NCBI GenBank assembly: GCA_963576725.1
Contig: OY755238.1
Coordinates: 29,221,201-29,285,200, forward strand
DNA: 64,000 nt
Direction: 5' to 3'
DNA from: Azorinus chamasolen
Lineage: Eukaryota; Mollusca; Bivalvia; Cardiida; Solecurtidae
Part shown: in pieces, positions 63,301-64,000 of the stretch
How positions within the stretch are numbered: position 1 is the first letter of the stretch
Layout of the letters: each line of letters starts with the position of its first letter
Made by a program: the position numbers and the translations under genes
Notes under the pieces: generated by a model
Database searches by the model: none
The model's input: only the letters and a program-made list of their open reading frames with translations
Told to the model about the DNA's origin: nothing

Positions 63301-64000
63301 ATAAATTTATTGCAAAAGTGGTTGGGACTACGCTGTCAATCACCAATGTTCAAACAGAAACAGACGATATAAAGTTGGTTTCATAATGTGCTGATAAGCC
63401 CATTTAGGCTTTGTTGGAATTTGGATGTGTCCATTTGAGATGTTCCCACCTGTTTACAACTGCCGCCAAAGCATGAATAACTCATTTCTCCAATGTAGAA
63501 AAGTTTATTGCAATTCTGGGTTTTATTGCGAAACTGGTTGTCAAATAATTGCAATACAAATTATGTCACTTTTTACATCCCAACCAGTTTCGCAATAAAC
63601 ATTTTGCAATTCTTGAAAAGGGGTCTGATCTTGCAGACTATGGCAAATTCGTCTACATTGTTATCATTCCTGTCAATTTTCGAACATGTAAGTTCAGAAC
63701 AGGTAGTTTTGGGCCAATGTCATAGATGACTGATAAGGCTATTAGGCTTCCATATTATCCGAATTAGCTTTAAAAAGATGTTTGCAACTACCTTTGAAAC
63801 AAATAATCCTATAATCGACTAATTCATCAATCCAGCCGATGTTCAAACAGAGAAAACACTGATAAATGATTGGTTTTCTAGTTTACTGATAAGCCCATTT
63901 GGGCTTTAATTCCATCCGAGTATGTCCTATTAAGATGTTTGCAACTATTAGCAACTACCCAAAATGCAACAATCACTTCTTCGTTTCATCCAGAAAAAGT
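60337..64000 (-). repeat. Satellite array 3 (inverted arm, distal part)
   Basis: Monomer starts (GAAAAGTTTATTGC) fall at 60582, 60876, 61170, 61598, 61893, 62321, 62616, 62910, 63204, 63498 and 63993. Spacings are 294, 294, 428, 295, 428, 295, 294, 294, 294 and 495. The 428/295 pair is present twice in tandem as a 723-bp dimer. The array runs off the right edge. Confidence 0.92.

Overview
This is 64 kb of AT-rich, repeat-packed eukaryotic nuclear DNA, most probably from a bivalve mollusc. The evidence is: one split gene on the minus strand (a THAP zinc-finger exon and a second exon with matching splice sites and phase); a tRNA-derived SINE at 14.8-15.0 kb whose head and 3' hairpin resemble a SINE I know from bivalves; a repeat at 47.6-48.0 and 48.8-49.2 kb, ending in a GCTCACC..GGTGAGC hairpin, that I recognise from bivalve genomes; and very many short palindromic transposons. 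I cannot fix the species from sequence alone. No rRNA, stand-alone tRNA, operon or CRISPR is visible.

Layout. 1-4.4 kb: the THAP gene (exons 4387-4010 and 2425-2249, minus strand), continuing beyond the left edge, with MITEs in its intron. 4.4-43 kb: no convincing gene; a mosaic of MITEs, a few larger inverted-repeat elements (8,895-10,188; 16,896-19,756; 40,451-41,221), SINE and LINE tails, microsatellites ((GTA)n 28.47-29.58 kb; (ATT)n 32.23-32.47 kb) and a diverged direct duplication (29.58-30.31 / 30.86-32.16 kb). 43.7-64 kb: tandem arrays of a palindrome-rich repeat (294-bp monomer plus 429/495-bp monomers), in one orientation at 43.67-46.99 kb and in the opposite orientation at 49.24-51.67 and 60.34-64.0 kb. 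One arm is split by an 8,665-bp element (51,672-60,336) with inverted ends and a TA duplication; the other arm keeps the matching empty site.

MITE families named here. With TTAA at the ends (piggyBac-like by target and CCCTTT/CCCATT termini): A and A' (hairpin arms GCAAACAGAGTAGAC..), B (arms ..AAATAGAGCATTT..), F (arms ..GTTTGGATCC..), G (arms ..ATAGTGCAGTCCC..), I (ends CACATTCAGCCC). With TA and CAGTARAACC-type ends (pogo/Tigger-like): C (..CTCTATAACGG), D (..CTCTAATGCGACC or ..CTCTAAACCGG), E (..TCGATTATTCGAAC and related). Families A, B, C and D share the same palindromic centre, GCTCCTATAGGAGC, although their ends and target sites belong to two different transposon types. Families A, F and G share the same asymmetric arm pattern (CCAGAT on the left, ATCAGG on the right). 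Hybrid copies with A'-type ends on a B-type body exist. This modular palindrome system is the most interesting signal in the window. None of these elements encodes a visible transposase here, so they would depend on proteins made elsewhere. All element and family boundaries were read by eye.
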